64,000 bases of DNA, from assembly GCF_003350295.1 (NCBI RefSeq), contig NZ_QLYY01000017.1:103399-167398 (forward strand), given 5' to 3'. Position 1 is the stretch's first letter, and each line of letters opens with the position of its first letter. A program made the translations under genes and the position numbers. The notes beneath the pieces were generated by a model. It saw only the letters and a list, made by a program, of their open reading frames with translations, did no database searches and was not told the DNA's origin. This document shows positions 46,298 to 54,847 of this stretch, in pieces. Source of the stretch: Vibrio tetraodonis (GTDB taxonomy: Bacteria > Pseudomonadota > Gammaproteobacteria > Enterobacterales > Vibrionaceae).

Positions 46298-47485
46298 ATG
46301 ACGGCAGAAACTTCACAACCTAATTCTCTCGATATTGCTAAAGTAACGTTTGGAGGAATCTGCTCTCTGATACTAACGGTTGGCTTAGCTAGATTTTCAT
46401 ACACACCAATGTTACCGATAATGTTAAAACACTCCGGGTTAACAACTATACAAGGGGGCTGGCTAGCAACGTTAAATTATGCCGGATATATGGTCGGTAC
46501 CTTGTTAATCTCATCTATGCATAATCTAAGAAATAAATATAACCTGCATCAATTATTTTTATTTTTAGCTGTTTTAAGCACGACACTTATGGGTGTAACG
46601 AGCAATGAATACGGTTGGGGCGTACTTAGGTTCGTATCTGGTATTTCTAGTGTTGGTGGATTGTTATTGGCCTCTGCATTGATATTAAACTGGTTCAAGG
46701 TCAATAACCTAGATCATGGTTTAGGGGTTCACTTTTCTGGGTTGGGTATAGGGATAGTAATATCCGGAGCGCTTGTGATTCTTGCCAGTAACACGTCCGA
46801 CTGGAGTGGACAGTGGATTGAGATAGGGCTATTCGGACTCTTATTCTTATTACCATCATGGTTATTCATTCCAAAACCCACGATCTCCGAGTCAAAAAGC
46901 CACATTGAGTACCCGATAAGAAAATCCAGCTTGTCAAATAACAAATGGATGACATTAATGATGATGTCTTATGCTTGCGCTGGACTGGGCTTCGTAATTG
47001 GATCCACATTTATTGTTTCATTCTTAGAATCATCGCCTCTTCTTAGTGGAAGAGGTGGATTGGTTTGGATTCTGGTTGGTCTGTCGGCAATCCCATCATC
47101 ATTCTTGTGGGATTCATTGTCCAATAAAATTGGAAATATAACATCATTATTTTTTGCATATCTTGTGCAGTTGGTTTCAATCATACTACCTGTAATTTCG
47201 AATTCTCTTGTTACAAATATATTATCAGCAATCCTATTTGGTCTTACTTTTGTAGGAATAGTCAGTATTACGCTAACAACGGTTGGTAGAAGGTTCCCCG
47301 AAAAACCAGCAAAAGCAATGGCAAAAATAACACTTGGATATGGTATTTCTCAAATACTAGGACCTGTCATTACTGGCTATTTGTCTAATTCAACAGGCTC
47401 ATATAAAGCCTCATTCCTGCTCACTTCAATAATCATGGGAATAGGCCTAATTCTTTTGTTAAAGATAAGAGTTATAAAAGATTAA
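46298..47485 (+). CDS. YbfB/YjiJ-family MFS transporter
   Basis: 395 residues from the ATG at 46298 (AGAGGAAAAA upstream); a longer reading from 46250 has only a basic, unhydrophobic extension. About 12 TM helices. The first helix signature GLARFSYTPMLPIMLKHSGL is typical of the YbfB/YjiJ group. The substrate is unknown. The divergent AraC gene and a Fur-box-like site suggest regulated, possibly iron-linked, transport. Confidence 0.85.
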   Translation: MTAETSQPNSLDIAKVTFGGICSLILTVGLARFSYTPMLPIMLKHSGLTTIQGGWLATLNYAGYMVGTLLISSMHNLRNKYNLHQLFLFLAVLSTTLMGVTSNEYGWGVLRFVSGISSVGGLLLASALILNWFKVNNLDHGLGVHFSGLGIGIVISGALVILASNTSDWSGQWIEIGLFGLLFLLPSWLFIPKPTISESKSHIEYPIRKSSLSNNKWMTLMMMSYACAGLGFVIGSTFIVSFLESSPLLSGRGGLVWILVGLSAIPSSFLWDSLSNKIGNITSLFFAYLVQLVSIILPVISNSLVTNILSAILFGLTFVGIVSITLTTVGRRFPEKPAKAMAKITLGYGISQILGPVITGYLSNSTGSYKASFLLTSIIMGIGLILLLKIRVIKD

Positions 47486-47641
47486 TTGATAATGCTGAAT
47501 TTAAACTTTTCATAGTAGCACTTAGTAATTAAACTTACCCAAAAACATCATTAATAAAAACTAATTTTGCTCGAATGAATAGCATTATAAAAGGTGTAAG
47601 ATCGCAAGGTTTAAGCGTATGAACTCTAACTAGGATGAAAA

Positions 47642-48331
47642 ATGAAGACGTCTACCATCATTGCACTTAGCTCACTTTTTTCGGTATCAGTACTTGCCAA
47701 TATTCCTGCAACCCTTGATATGCACACTCTTTCGGCTCAGGCATCAACGCAGTACCCAGATATCACTTGGACCACGGTTGATAAAATTGCATCAGAGCTT
47801 CCGAAGCATCCTATTAATGTGGGTTTAGATATTGATGACACCATGCTGTTCTCAAGTCCGGTTTTTTACTACGGTAAACAAAAGTACTCTCCGGATTCCT
47901 TTGATTACCTAAAAAACCAAGATTTTTGGAATGAAGCTTCAACGGGGCTTGATCGTTTTTCTATCCCCAAAAAATCAGCGATTGAATTAGTCTCCATGCA
48001 CCTCAAACATGGTGATACCGTTTACTTCATTACTGGTCGCACCGCTCCAGAGGGGCAAGAGACAGTCACTGAAACTCTTCGCAATATTTTCCCTAAAGAG
48101 TACGAGAAGCAAATTAAACCCGTCATTTTCGCAGGCTCGTTAGATAAAGTTCAGCAACTCAAAATGGCAAAAATTGCTCAATACTATGGCGATTCAGACG
48201 AAGACATTACCAGTTCTCGTGAGGCTGGTGTTAAAGCGATTCGTTTCCTAAGAGGCGCGCAGACTACTTATACTCCGCTACCTCATGCAGGTAAATACGG
48301 TGAAGAAGTTCTGATTAACTCAAACTACTAA
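47642..48331 (+). CDS. aphA: class B acid phosphatase
   Basis: 229 residues with a signal peptide (to VLA). The HAD active site is GLDIDDTMLFSSP with nucleophile D63 and acid D65; TGRTAPEG is motif II and YGDSDEDITSSREAG motif IV. It is a periplasmic, magnesium-dependent, nonspecific phosphohydrolase and phosphotransferase of the AphA family. Its length is typical. It is monocistronic. Confidence 0.95.
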   Translation: MKTSTIIALSSLFSVSVLANIPATLDMHTLSAQASTQYPDITWTTVDKIASELPKHPINVGLDIDDTMLFSSPVFYYGKQKYSPDSFDYLKNQDFWNEASTGLDRFSIPKKSAIELVSMHLKHGDTVYFITGRTAPEGQETVTETLRNIFPKEYEKQIKPVIFAGSLDKVQQLKMAKIAQYYGDSDEDITSSREAGVKAIRFLRGAQTTYTPLPHAGKYGEEVLINSNY

Positions 48332-48376
48332 AATTGGTTGGGCGTCATCTAATCTGAACTGAAATCATAGGTGTTA

Positions 48377-48404
48377 GCTAGCGCACTATACTTATTGCGC
48401 TAGC
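48377..48404. terminator. hairpin between convergent aphA and SDR genes
   Basis: GCTAGCGCA and TGCGCTAGC pair perfectly (9 bp) around a 10-base loop. There is no strong T-run on either side. Placed between two convergent genes, it could end both transcripts. Confidence 0.55.
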
Positions 48405-48459
48405 TTCACATAGGCGACCTTTTATACATAGAGGTTAAGGAGCTATGATATAACCACGA

Positions 48460-49200
48460 TTAGTAACCTTTAAAGAAACCGCCATCAAGCAATATGTTTT
48501 GCCCTGTCATATGGTTGGTTAAATTGCCCAATAGGGCTTCTAAGGAGTCAACAATATCTTCAACTGAGGCATATTTACCAAGAGGAATGTTCTCTACTTC
48601 GTTTTCCATGAGCTGCTCGTAAGGTAAGTTGTTTGACTCAGCTTTTGACTTCATCTTATTGACATAGGTTTCAGTGAGCGCGCCTCCAATTGAAAGTGTA
48701 TTGACGGAAATACTCTTATTGCCCAAAGATAGTGCCATTGTTTTTGCTTGGCCTAACCATGCGTTTCTTATGCAGTTACTTGCCGAGTAATTGGATAACG
48801 CTGACTTAGTGCTAAGGCCCGAGAGAAAAACGATTTTTCCATGCGCTGATAACACTTGGTTCTCTATGATGTACTTCAATAAACTCAGTGGCTTAATAAA
48901 GTAGTGCGCGTAGAGCATGCGCCACTCCTCATCACTAGGGAAAACTTTATTTGATGGAGGAATTCTTGGAATGATAAACACGACATTATCTAGCTGTTCG
49001 AGTTTATTGGCGACGTTATAAATACTTTCAGAGTCAAAAAAATCCATTGTATGGCATTGGATATTATCGCTCGCTTTCTCTAAGTCACTTAACTTCCCCT
49101 CATTTCTACCTGTCAAAATTAACTCATGTTTAGGCGCAAGCCTTTTGGACAGTTCAAACCCTATATGACTGGTAGCGCAGGTAATTAGTGTTTTTTTCAT
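48460..49200 (-). CDS. short-chain dehydrogenase/reductase-like protein with altered active site
   Basis: 246 residues from the ATG at 49200 (AGGA about 10 bases upstream). It has the SDR fold: an N-terminal nucleotide-binding strand, LSGLSTKSALSNYSASNCIRN, SISVNTLSIGGALTETYV and a C-terminal HMTGQNILLDGGFF. The cofactor motif is TCATSHIG where most SDRs have TGxxxGIG, and the catalytic YxxxK is YSASN, so the key Lys is replaced by Asn. It may be non-catalytic, a binding protein or a sensor. It stands alone. Confidence 0.8.
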   Translation of the reverse strand: MKKTLITCATSHIGFELSKRLAPKHELILTGRNEGKLSDLEKASDNIQCHTMDFFDSESIYNVANKLEQLDNVVFIIPRIPPSNKVFPSDEEWRMLYAHYFIKPLSLLKYIIENQVLSAHGKIVFLSGLSTKSALSNYSASNCIRNAWLGQAKTMALSLGNKSISVNTLSIGGALTETYVNKMKSKAESNNLPYEQLMENEVENIPLGKYASVEDIVDSLEALLGNLTNHMTGQNILLDGGFFKGY

Positions 49201-49504
49201 TAACAATTTATCCTGTTATTTTTACGATAGGCTTATGTAACGAATGGCTATTTGTTAACCAGTATCATTATAAGTCCATAGGTTTTCTAATAATACTGTT
49301 CTATGGCTATTTGCCTAAATATAGACATCAAACAAGCTGTCTCGAATTTTAGAATCTCTGTATCTTTTACATTCACCAGTATTAATGCCAACACTTATTG
49401 TATGAAAAATAATTGATTTTATATTTGAATGTTTAAATGAGCTATTGATTGATATGGTTAATATTGTTAGCCTCTGGTCGCTTTGAAATTCTACGGAAAA
49501 TATA
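49201..49504. other. AT-rich divergent gap, nothing identified
   Basis: About 300 bases between the leftward SDR gene and the rightward lipoprotein gene. It should hold both promoters. I see no clear operator, hairpin or small gene. Confidence 0.4.
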
Positions 49505-50203
49505 ATGAAAAATATAAAGTTATTTGCTGCTATGCTGAGCCTTGCAGTGTTAAGTGGTTGTGCGTCAAGAGTTGTAGAAATGCCCGATAATTACTGGGAA
49601 AAAGAGTCGGTTGAAACTGTTGTTGTTGCATTTGTTAAACAGCCTCAAATGAGTGCCTCACGCAGTGGAGTACAGGGATTACTCGACATTGCCATCAATG
49701 AGGCGATTACAGACTCTGTTGAAAATCATATCGAAACGTTAAGTTATGAAACGCTTGAGGGGCATCAGCCTCGCATTGCTGAAATATTAAAAGCAAAAGG
49801 TGCGAAAGACGTCATCGTTCTTCAAAAGTATTTCGATGTTAGTGATGCTAATGAATTGCCTGAAGCAGAGCAAAAAGACGGTTACTTTAACTTTGACGTT
49901 TCTAAATTAAGAGAAAAACATGATGCTTCTCATTTACTGGTTATTCAGGTAAGAAATGCAGGAACTATTCGCGATTACTACGGTTTTATTCCCCTTAGCG
50001 ACCCACGTGGTTATGTGAATGGAGAGGTTACTATCGTTCGCCTAAGTGATAATAAAATTCAAATGAGAAACCCTATTCTTGTTGAAATCGAAGTTCCAGA
50101 AGGTATTGAGTGGGATGATGAAGAGAATGGCTATCCAGCGATTTCGAAAATTGTGAATAGCGCTCTTGATGAGGCAGGTCATCAGGTTGGGAACATGCTT
50201 TAA
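49505..50203 (+). CDS. lipoprotein of unknown function (232 aa)
   Basis: 232 residues. The lipobox LSGC gives a lipidated Cys at about residue 19, followed by ASR, which would favour outer-membrane sorting. The rest is a mixed alpha/beta soluble domain (ETLEGHQPRIAEILKAKGAK, VIVLQKYFDVSDANELPEAE) with an acidic C-terminus. I do not recognise the family. It ends in its own terminator. Confidence 0.78.
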   Translation: MKNIKLFAAMLSLAVLSGCASRVVEMPDNYWEKESVETVVVAFVKQPQMSASRSGVQGLLDIAINEAITDSVENHIETLSYETLEGHQPRIAEILKAKGAKDVIVLQKYFDVSDANELPEAEQKDGYFNFDVSKLREKHDASHLLVIQVRNAGTIRDYYGFIPLSDPRGYVNGEVTIVRLSDNKIQMRNPILVEIEVPEGIEWDDEENGYPAISKIVNSALDEAGHQVGNML

Positions 50204-50212
50204 TTGCGATTA

Positions 50213-50239
50213 AGAGCCGCCGATGCGGCTCTTTTTTTG
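50213..50239 (+). terminator. rho-independent terminator after the lipoprotein gene
   Basis: AGAGCCGC-CGAT-GCGGCTCT forms a perfect 8-bp stem with a tetraloop, followed by seven T. Confidence 0.9.
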
Positions 50240-50356
50240 AATAGAGAACTCAGGACATACACCAAAAGGACCAAATAAGTATGATTTAGTCCTTTTCGAG
50301 CGGCAGATTTATTGTGCCACTACAATGGCCTTATTTAATAGCCGAATGCATGACAA

Positions 50357-50842
50357 TTACTTTTGAGGAATGTTTCTGTGTGAGAAACATTGCCTAGTCA
50401 CTAATCCCCATTTGTGGTCTTGGTACATATCTTCGACATAGTTGTTGGATGTATAATCACTCACCACGTTACGCCAAAAGCTAACCGCATGGTCAGCGCC
50501 CGCAACTTGTTTGATTTCCCAAGAGCCACTGAGGAGCTCGAATAAATTGGAAATGAATTGCTTTCCGACTTTATTTCTACGAAAACAAGGTAGTACGTAG
50601 AAATCACAGATCTCATAGGTTTTATATGACTTTTCATCAATCGCGGTAAGCGCTGCTGGAACACCATCTATGTAGAGCAAGTAACCAGTAATGTTACCTT
50701 TGAGCTCTGGGTAAATCTCAAACGACCCATTCTCATTGGGTTTATCATCGATGATTTGGGAAAACTCTGCACCATAACCTTGGTAAAGGTTGGCATAAAC
50801 ATGGGCATTACTATCGTTTACTTCCACTATATTCATCTTCAT
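50357..50842 (-). CDS. GNAT-family N-acetyltransferase
   Basis: 161 residues with the GNAT core: YLLYIDGVPAALTAI (beta 2-3), ICDFYVLPCFRRNKVGKQFI with the R/Q-x-x-G-x-G/A-type acetyl-CoA loop (RRNKVG), and a later VSFWRNVV strand. The substrate is unknown. It is a single gene. Confidence 0.85.
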   Translation of the reverse strand: MKMNIVEVNDSNAHVYANLYQGYGAEFSQIIDDKPNENGSFEIYPELKGNITGYLLYIDGVPAALTAIDEKSYKTYEICDFYVLPCFRRNKVGKQFISNLFELLSGSWEIKQVAGADHAVSFWRNVVSDYTSNNYVEDMYQDHKWGLVTRQCFSHRNIPQK

Positions 50843-51011
50843 GTCTCTATGATTTTTTGATTTTATGACTCATTTTATCAATTCATTTGTCAATAGAGAA
50901 TAACCTTTTGCCTCTGGGCCACCGTGAAATTTGAGTTAAATGGGTGTACCTCTTATTCGATTTTCTTCTTAGTAAAGGGATTCACTTTAATGGGCAGATA
51001 AATATGTGATA

Positions 51012-51026
51012 GAGTGCAGTGCACTC
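51012..51026. promoter_or_regulatory. perfect palindrome GAGTGCA-G-TGCACTC
   Basis: Two 7-bp arms around one base, directly upstream of the ribosome site (AAGGA) of the PAS-HTH regulator. Position and symmetry suggest an operator, perhaps for autoregulation. Confidence 0.5.
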
Positions 51027-51040
51027 AAGGATATATAGTT

Positions 51041-51778
51041 GTGCTACCCGATTTGGACAATAAGTTAGCGCTTAACTCTTATGTTATCGACGATGTGGTA
51101 GATTTAGCGGACCAGATGTCTAACCCTGTTATGTTAAAAGACAGTAGGGGGCGATATTTGTATGCGAATCAATCAAGTATCTCTTTATTTGGCTTAAGCC
51201 ACCAAAATGAAATAGTGGGTCTGAACTCGAAAGAGCTCAAAGGGAAAGTGACTCACCGTTGGCATGACTCATTTGAACGTGCCATTTCAGATTTAGACTC
51301 GTTTGTGGTGAAAAAGCGCATGTCGGGCCGCGATAATATGAGAGCAATTCCTTGCCAAGACGGCACGTTGCGTGTTCAGAACATGATCAAAAAGCCGATG
51401 GTTAGCCAACTATCAGACAAAGTCACGTCTATTTTTACCTTCAGTGAAAACTTAACCGATGAGATAGATAGGCTGTCTTTACTCAGACTTTATGTCGACT
51501 TTTATTCTTCCCACCTTGTCGCGGTTCGCTATTTCCTCAAGTATCTTTGCGTTGAATCATTATTTATTAAGACGCCGTCGCTTCGAGAAATGGAAACCAT
51601 ATTGCGCACTGCTGCTTTGGGTAATCAAAAATCTGTATCAACTCAGATGGGGATCTCGACAAGAACAGTGGAAGAGAACATTCGAAAAATTAAGCAAATC
51701 AAGCTTGCCAATGAATACCTATGGTCTGTACTTTTGGAATTAATAAGAAATGAACGCCGAAACCTTAAAATTAAGTAA
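51041..51778 (+). CDS. PAS-domain regulator with LuxR-type HTH
   Basis: 245 residues from GTG at 51041 (AAGGA 9 bases upstream); a GTG at 51014 is also in frame but lies inside the palindrome. The PAS domain is at residues ~20-130 (PVMLKDSRGRYLYANQSSIS, FTFSENLTDEIDRL), and the C-terminal HTH is VSTQMGISTRTVEENIRKIK. It overlaps the transporter gene by 29 bases, so the two are co-translated and probably functionally linked: the PAS part may sense the transported metabolite. Confidence 0.82.
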   Translation: MLPDLDNKLALNSYVIDDVVDLADQMSNPVMLKDSRGRYLYANQSSISLFGLSHQNEIVGLNSKELKGKVTHRWHDSFERAISDLDSFVVKKRMSGRDNMRAIPCQDGTLRVQNMIKKPMVSQLSDKVTSIFTFSENLTDEIDRLSLLRLYVDFYSSHLVAVRYFLKYLCVESLFIKTPSLREMETILRTAALGNQKSVSTQMGISTRTVEENIRKIKQIKLANEYLWSVLLELIRNERRNLKIK

Positions 51779-53039
51779 AGTTATACAAATTACTACTGTA
51801 TCCAATGTTTTTGAATGGTATGAATACATTATTTTTGCCTATTTATACGCTTCGATTGGTCAGTATTTTTTCTCTTCATCGAATCCTATTTCTGCGGCTA
51901 TCGAAACATTTGGTGTGTTTGCACTCAGCTATCTGGCAAGGCCATTTGGTAGTATGTTCTTTGGCTGGTTGTCAGACAGTGATTCCATATCGAAAGCGGC
52001 TAGAATTTCTATGATGATGATGGCAATACCGCCGATTATTATCGTGTTGATACCTGGCTATGCCAGTATTGGTATTGCAGCGCCTATCGCTTTGGTGGCC
52101 GCGCGTTTAGTGCAAGGCTTTGCTGCTGGTGGTGAGCTGCCTGTAACGGCGACCTTTGCCTATAACCATACTGAGACAAAATTTAAACGTTTTGCCTGTG
52201 CCTTGGTTAATTGCAGTTCTTTGATTGGTGTTTTGCTCTCATCGTTGACCATTACCCTAATGAACACGTTTCTTACCCAAGAACAAATTATAGCGGGCGC
52301 ATGGAAATATCCATTTTATCTTTCTATTCCGCTAATATTTTTCCTATTTTGGTTACGAAAGGATTTATTTTTACTCGATTCCACAGCAAAAAAAGCGTCA
52401 GAGGACCAAAAAGAGACGGGCTATCTAGCGCAAATTTATCAACATAGGCACGCTTTTCTGGTCGGCTTCTCAGTCATTGCCTCTTTGCAAATCTCTTTTT
52501 ATCTGATGTTTATCTGGTTCCCGAGCTACTTAAATCTGTTCCTTGGCGTGCCAAAGCTTACTGCGTCCGCGTTTAATACCATGAGTCTTTTTATCATGGT
52601 GATCACAGTCATATTGACAGGCTTGGCTTTAATTCGTTTTGAAGGAAAGAACCTGCTATTTCATTTTCTTTATATTGAAGTTCTTGCGGTGATTGGCGCC
52701 TTCTATTGGCTTACCCATGATCAAAGCTATGTGACATTGGCATGCATTAGTGTGGTTTTCTCGATTTTAATTGGGGTTATCGATGCTATTGCGCTTGGAT
52801 TTTTAGGCGGGTTATTTAAGTCGAGTATTCGGGGAATTGGAATGAACATAACATTTACATTGCCTGCGGTGTTCTTTGGCGGCTTTTCTCCACTTATCGC
52901 GACTTGGTTAATCGATCAAACTGGGGTACTTATGGTCCCAGCATTGATGATTGGAGTGGTATTGATGTTAAGTTTATGTGTGATTGTTAAGTTTGAGCGT
53001 GAACTAGACAACCACCTAGAACTCCAGTATCAAGATTAA
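51750..53039 (+). CDS. MFS metabolite:H+ symporter (MHS/ProP family)
   Basis: 429 residues and about 12 TM helices. The start TTVSNVFEWYEYIIFAYLYA, then FALSYLARPFGSMFFGWLSD and ARLVQGFAAGGELPVTATFA, are hallmark motifs of the metabolite:H+ symporter family (ProP, ShiA, KgtP, citrate carriers). The substrate cannot be read. The start lies inside the upstream regulator gene, and the 3' end overlaps the convergent methyltransferase gene by 53 bases. Confidence 0.9.
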   Translation: MNAETLKLSKVIQITTVSNVFEWYEYIIFAYLYASIGQYFFSSSNPISAAIETFGVFALSYLARPFGSMFFGWLSDSDSISKAARISMMMMAIPPIIIVLIPGYASIGIAAPIALVAARLVQGFAAGGELPVTATFAYNHTETKFKRFACALVNCSSLIGVLLSSLTITLMNTFLTQEQIIAGAWKYPFYLSIPLIFFLFWLRKDLFLLDSTAKKASEDQKETGYLAQIYQHRHAFLVGFSVIASLQISFYLMFIWFPSYLNLFLGVPKLTASAFNTMSLFIMVITVILTGLALIRFEGKNLLFHFLYIEVLAVIGAFYWLTHDQSYVTLACISVVFSILIGVIDAIALGFLGGLFKSSIRGIGMNITFTLPAVFFGGFSPLIATWLIDQTGVLMVPALMIGVVLMLSLCVIVKFERELDNHLELQYQD

Positions 53040-53703
53040 CAGCAAGTTTAGTAAAAGAGTCATAGACTCTATCGAATGCCTCTTTGCCATGATGGTGGCA
53101 AAGGGGTGATTTATGTTCTCGCATGGTATTAAGTACACTTTGGTAGCTTTCAAAAAACATCTCCGATAAGTCGTGTATCTCAACGATGGACCAAGGCGAG
53201 AAAATAGTATCGAGTCTATCTAAGGCAATTGGGTTGAAAGGGGAGTGGTCATCATCGAAAAGATTGCCTTTAAATGGTGTTTTTGAGCAGTACTCAAAAA
53301 CGAGTAAATCTGCCTTTTCCCTTGCTCTTCCCATTAATGCATTACACGCTTTGTTTTGGTCTTCAAATGCATAGAAGGAGGAAAATAGTGTAAAAAGATC
53401 AAAGGTTTCGTCAGTGAGTTGATCGATATCTAACACATCGCCATGGAGAAATTTGCAATCCTTGTATTGATTTCTGGCGTAATGTATCGCTTGGATATCT
53501 TTGTCTAGCCCAATAGTTGTTACCGTTTGGTTAAGCATGTCTACAGTACCGCCTAAGCCGGACCCCACGTCTAATACGCGTTGCTTTGATGCAAAGTCGA
53601 TTTTGCTAGTGGCAAAGTGAACCGCTTCTCTGTCTTTTGGGTGGGTGAAATCGCCATTTCTTATTTCAGCTAGTAGATGTTTTTTTTGAATAAAAGTATT
53701 CAT
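52987..53703 (-). CDS. SAM-dependent class I methyltransferase
   Basis: 238 residues from the ATG at 53703; in-frame ATGs at 53718 and 53727 cannot be excluded and none has a strong RBS. Motif I is RVLDVGSGLGGTVDMLNQTV, motif II TIGLDKD, and ADLLVFEYCS follows in the core. The C-terminal part may bind the small-molecule substrate. It overlaps the transporter gene tail to tail. The substrate is unknown. Confidence 0.85.
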   Translation of the reverse strand: MNTFIQKKHLLAEIRNGDFTHPKDREAVHFATSKIDFASKQRVLDVGSGLGGTVDMLNQTVTTIGLDKDIQAIHYARNQYKDCKFLHGDVLDIDQLTDETFDLFTLFSSFYAFEDQNKACNALMGRAREKADLLVFEYCSKTPFKGNLFDDDHSPFNPIALDRLDTIFSPWSIVEIHDLSEMFFESYQSVLNTMREHKSPLCHHHGKEAFDRVYDSFTKLAVNLDTGVLGGCLVHAQT

Positions 53704-53789
53704 GGAAAGATAATCCATTGAAATCAATTAATTGATTTTGCTCTGAATAAAGATGGAACCAATGATTATTGCAAAGTACAGAGTAGAAA

Positions 53790-53814
53790 AACATACGGGT
53801 TTTCCCCGTATGTT
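53790..53814. other. perfect hairpin AACATACGGG / CCCGTATGTT-type dyad
   Basis: AACATACGGG... arms (53790-53799 and 53805-53814) with a 5-base TTTTC loop, upstream of the leftward methyltransferase gene. It could be an operator or part of a 5' leader structure. No T-run follows on either side. Confidence 0.45.
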
Positions 53815-53879
53815 AAATGATACCAGATTGTATATTGTATACCTGCGCTTAACTTGATTTGTCCCTACTCGGAAAATCA

Positions 53880-54030
53880 TGATAAGCATTAGATATAAGT
53901 CTTTCTTTTTTCCTTATATCAACCCGGTTTTAGAACCCTTAAACCTTTATATAGCCAATTGTTGATATGGTCCAGCTTTAGGACATCCACGTGAAAGCGT
54001 TCCCCACTTAGTTTTAGTGGGGATTTTTTA
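53880..54030 (+). ncRNA. candidate small RNA ending in an orphan terminator
   Basis: A strong plus-strand terminator ends at 54029 but no plus-strand gene precedes it within 950 bases; the nearest gene upstream is leftward. Between them, ATATCAA (53916-53922) can pair with TTGATAT (53962-53968), giving a second stem. There is no ORF with an RBS. A 100-150-nt plus-strand sRNA is the simplest explanation. The 5' end is a guess; I could not fix a -35/-10 pair. Confidence 0.4.
54001..54029 (+). terminator. strong rho-independent terminator without an annotated gene
   Basis: TCCCCACT-TAGTTTT-AGTGGGGA is an 8-bp perfect stem followed by six T (54024-54029). It is clearly oriented rightward. Confidence 0.85.
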
Positions 54031-54145
54031 TTCACATGCATGACTCGTATAAGGTGGTACAAAGTGTCATCGCTTGGTTTAATTTATGTGGTTGCCTTGG
54101 CTTTAAATAAAATTGGTGAGGCTTTATGCCTAACCTACTTTCGGA

Positions 54146-54664
54146 TTAGTGAATTTCCGTAGTTTTGATGAAACCATCTCCACGACTGCCGGTAGAGCGG
54201 TTGATGACTACCCAATAATATGTGCCTTTGCCGGGGTTAGCATAGACAGAGCGACTTGGTCCACCTACGACAGAGCCACTGCCATCAACAAGTTGTAAGC
54301 TGAGCCAAGCGTTGGATAAGTTTGTTAGTGAGCCAGATGCACGTTTGTAAGCGCAAGTTTGATCAAACGAGTACAGCATGGTTGAATCGCCAGGCTTTAA
54401 CTCAGTGAAGTAAAATTTATTCGACAGGGTAAGTCGACACAAGAAGTTAAAAGATTTTGAAAGCTCTGCGAATCCTTTGCTATCCATCTTCTGGCGTTCT
54501 TCTTTGTTAAGATCTATTTCGACAGAGCTTTTGGTGACGACGTCTGATTCCAGCTCAACCACGGGATAAGCTTTGCCATCAAGATAAACATTAGTTGGGG
54601 CAAAGCTTGCTTGTGCAGAGAATGAACATGCTGCAAGTAATAAAGATAAGTTAATAATTTTCAT
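54146..54664 (-). CDS. secreted or periplasmic protein of unknown function (172 aa)
   Basis: 172 residues with a signal peptide (MKIINLSLLLAACSFSAQAS, cleavage near AQA/S; the Cys is not in a good lipobox). The mature part is beta-rich with two Cys (FLCRLT, QTCAYKR) that could bridge, and Ser/Gly-rich segments near the end. I do not recognise the family. It is monocistronic. Confidence 0.7.
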   Translation of the reverse strand: MKIINLSLLLAACSFSAQASFAPTNVYLDGKAYPVVELESDVVTKSSVEIDLNKEERQKMDSKGFAELSKSFNFLCRLTLSNKFYFTELKPGDSTMLYSFDQTCAYKRASGSLTNLSNAWLSLQLVDGSGSVVGGPSRSVYANPGKGTYYWVVINRSTGSRGDGFIKTTEIH

Positions 54665-54847
54665 AATAGATACCTTATTTATAGGAGGAAGAATAATTAT
54701 TTATATTTATTACTTAAACAATATTTATAACTCTTGTTTGTGAGTAAATAATCTATAATGTGTAATGATTAAAATTAACATTTCATATATTAATATATTG
54801 GATCACATAAAAATATATTGAAAAAACAGAAGCGATTAGTTTTTAAT

